Positions 61,661 through 64,000 of a stretch of DNA of 64,000 bases are shown here, piece by piece (positions within the stretch are counted from its first letter, which is position 1; the number at the start of each line of letters is the position of its first letter). The notes below the pieces were generated by a model that searched no databases, had not been told where the DNA came from, and saw nothing but the letters and a program-made list of their open reading frames with translations. This DNA is from Opisthocomus hoazin (Eukaryota; Chordata; Aves; Opisthocomiformes; Opisthocomidae). The DNA lies in assembly GCF_030867145.1 (NCBI RefSeq), contig NC_134454.1:53795830-53859829 (forward strand). The letters run 5' to 3'. The position numbers and the translations under genes are program-made.

Positions 61661-64000
61661 AGGAGAGAGGGAAAGGTGGCAAGCTGACTGATGAAAATTT
61701 ACTATGAAGACCATAATACACAGCAAAGTGCTGGAGATGTACAGAATTTACATGTTCCCTGGGGAATTCGGGCAGGACCCATCATAGGGGTTTGCAAGCT
61801 CTGCTTGGTATGCATGACATTATTTTAGGGGATCTTTTTCCAGATTCAAAACTCTTACAGCTTTTGATGTATCTTTATTACCAGATTTGCTGGCTTGGTA
61901 AATCAAAGCCAAGGCTTCAGTAACCTTTTTGTTATTTTGTGTCTAAGCAGACCATCCTGCAGTGCTTTCTTCTTGTGCTTGGCAGCAACCGCACAGAGTC
62001 ACATCTCCTTTAATGTGTTTTTCTTCACTTTCTTACTTTTCAAAGCTTAGGCATAAAAATATCCTCAGTCTAAGCAGCTCTGAAACTCACCATAAGTGGA
62101 TTTTTTAAAACAAAAACTCCCATAGGAGAACCACTAATTGCACGTTGAGGAATTGCATGCTGAAGTTTTGAGAATGATCTGCAAGTTGTTATCAACTTGT
62201 GCAAAATTATGTGCGCAGGAAATAAAGCTGTTCTGTATTTCCATCAACCAACATATCAGCAGACTTCATGCAAACTACAGAGAAAAGACAAGGGAAAGAA
62301 AACTTCTTTGTAGAGTACTGTTCTTAATAGAAGGACCCATTTAGGCTTTCAGCATAGGAATTCTGCTACTTAACATTTTATTTAGGAAAATAGCAGAAAG
62401 AAATGCTCTTGTGACATTTTGCTAGAGTACTGTGTTAAGACCTACTTACTTGAAGCAGTGTAAACCCCAGATGTGAGCGCAGTTGCTACGGTATAGAGGG
62501 TTTGTGAGACAGTTTGAAAGTCTGAGAGCCTTTGAATATGTTGTCAGTACATTTCAGGCTATAATTACCTGTTTCACTGCAGGAAGTTGATGCAGGCACA
62601 GTGTGCACAAGTGAACACGGAATTTGCAAGCTTAAAAAAGGGCCATTGAATAATCAGGAGCACATTACCAGTGTAATTTTCATCAGTCTCCTCCCATGGC
62701 TATTAACAAGAGTACAAAGTCTCTTCTTGGTTTAGGATCAGATACTGAATCATTTATAACTGAGCTTAATGGGTTTATAGTTCGTGAGTTAAGAGCATAG
62801 TTAAAATGCAATATAAAGGTTGCTTGCCCTATGTTTGTACTCTGTAATTAGCTGTCTTCCTTCCAAAGTAGTGAGTTTGTGACTGCATTCTTGCATTAAT
62901 TCTTCTTAAAACTGTCCTTTGGGAATTAATGTAAAAAATATGGCCAGAAATACCATGAAATCTAGATGAAATGTGAGTGGTGCCTCTTCCTTTCATATTT
63001 TGTCCCAGAGGTACTATTTCAAAATATAAAAACTATTTTGCTTCTTAGAACCTGGAAATATTAAAATGGTAGCTAAAGTTTAATCTCAGCCCCTGCTTAA
63101 GCAAATCTCAACCTCCCGGCACACTGGTCAAGGGTTCATGTCCTCTGATACATCGTACAGAATATAATTTCTAGCTAGCTGTGGGCAATGCTAATGTTTG
63201 TTGTGTTAGCTTGGTGCTGTGAAAATTGTTCCCTGACCTTTTATTTTTGAGGAGGAGTCACCATTGTTGTATTTTTATGGCTTATGAAGCAGCAAACAGA
63301 TGTGCCAAATGAGAAAAGCGCTGTTTTGCAGCACACGCCAGCCAGTGCTGAGCAACCCTCCCTTCCCCAGCTGAGGGGCTGCATATGTTGGGGGCATTTC
63401 CAGCATTGCTATACAAAGATTCACACTCTCTGAGGGATACTTGATGGAAAAGGTGAGAATTTGAATGGTGTGCAGAAGATGCTGTCACAGAAAGAGACAT
63501 TCACAGATTTTAAAGCCTAAACCTATAAGGAAATAACTGTTGCAATCGTCTGCTCTGACCTCTCCAGGCCCTGAGAGAGGGGTGGCTGAGGCATACCGCG
63601 AGGCCATGCCTTCATCAAATACCCACCTGCGGGGCTGAAAGTCTTGGTGAAAGCCACGACATGCGAAGAGTTGGAGTGGTTAGGGCTGGAGTTGTTCCAG
63701 GCACGGTAGGTAAGAGCAGCGTGACACCACAAACATGCTGAGCAGTTGATATCTTGGCTTATTATGAGGGCTTGTTCCCTCAAGCGCAGTGCTGTGCTGA
63801 ACACTGTGCTAACAGTTTGGGAGGTCACTTGGACACCCCGTCACTCAGCCAGCCTACACAAGCACCCAAACTCTCACTGGAGGCCTCTCAGAGAGCAGGG
63901 AGCTGACCACGGTTTCCTGCACTCCAGCACTGGTGCCCCTGTCACTAGGGCATCCTCACCTCAACACCATCTCAAACTGTCAAGAATAAAATTACTTTCA
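61661..64000. other. Downstream intergenic, no gene seen
   Basis: This is AT-rich unique sequence becoming GC-richer after about 63540. Further AATAAA motifs occur at 62221-62226 and near 63984. I see no exon of the expected downstream neighbour (ZFAND5 in other amniotes). Confidence 0.45.

Noticed and set aside
63523..63828. 101-codon - strand frame near the right edge
   Set aside because: No recognisable domain and no supporting exon signals.
1..64000. CRISPR arrays, operons, bacterial-type islands or a new multi-gene system
   Set aside because: The window is vertebrate nuclear DNA with one intron-rich gene. No regularly spaced repeats and no clustered gene set were seen.

Overview
The window looks like avian nuclear DNA. 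It carries several CR1 non-LTR retrotransposon copies of bird type, one solo LTR of a kind common in birds, AT-rich introns and a single GC-rich CpG island. The only gene I can assign with confidence is guanine deaminase (GDA, also called cypin). It lies on the + strand and appears complete: 14 coding exons between 30052 and 55260 encode a 450-residue protein. Every intron has GT and AG ends, and the frame is maintained across all 13 junctions. The zinc and active-site residues fall at the same numbers as in the human enzyme, and the C-terminus keeps the PDZ-binding tail. In birds the human 9q21 neighbourhood that holds GDA is largely Z-linked, so this is probably Z chromosome sequence. That is inference from synteny; no neighbouring gene is visible here.

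Layout. 1-328: 5'-truncated CR1, antisense. 816-3440: decayed CR1, antisense. 3672-3924: an unrecognised exon-like reading frame on the - strand. 3925-7354: unique sequence with a small CpG-rich patch near 6620-6770. 7355-8133: solo LTR. 10645 to about 13768: long CR1 with a nearly intact endonuclease-reverse transcriptase frame, abutting an older CR1 remnant in the opposite orientation (about 13770-14445). 24440-25608: another decayed CR1. 25609-29600: unique intergenic sequence with three short tandem duplications. 29640-30765: CpG island containing GDA exon 1. 30175-55189: GDA introns, with no clear CR1 or LTR insertion. 55261 onward: GDA 3' untranslated region with several AATAAA sites, then unique sequence to the end with no gene I can support.

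Function. GDA is a cytosolic zinc hydrolase that converts guanine to xanthine in purine catabolism. In mammals the same protein (cypin) binds PSD-95 through its C-terminal tail. The rest of the window is mobile-element debris and non-coding sequence. I found no operon, CRISPR array or new multi-gene system. The most useful second looks are the exon-like frame at 3672-3924, the CpG nonsense change that truncates the young CR1 frame, the upstream in-frame ATG of GDA, and the four-residue gap at the exon 12/13 junction.
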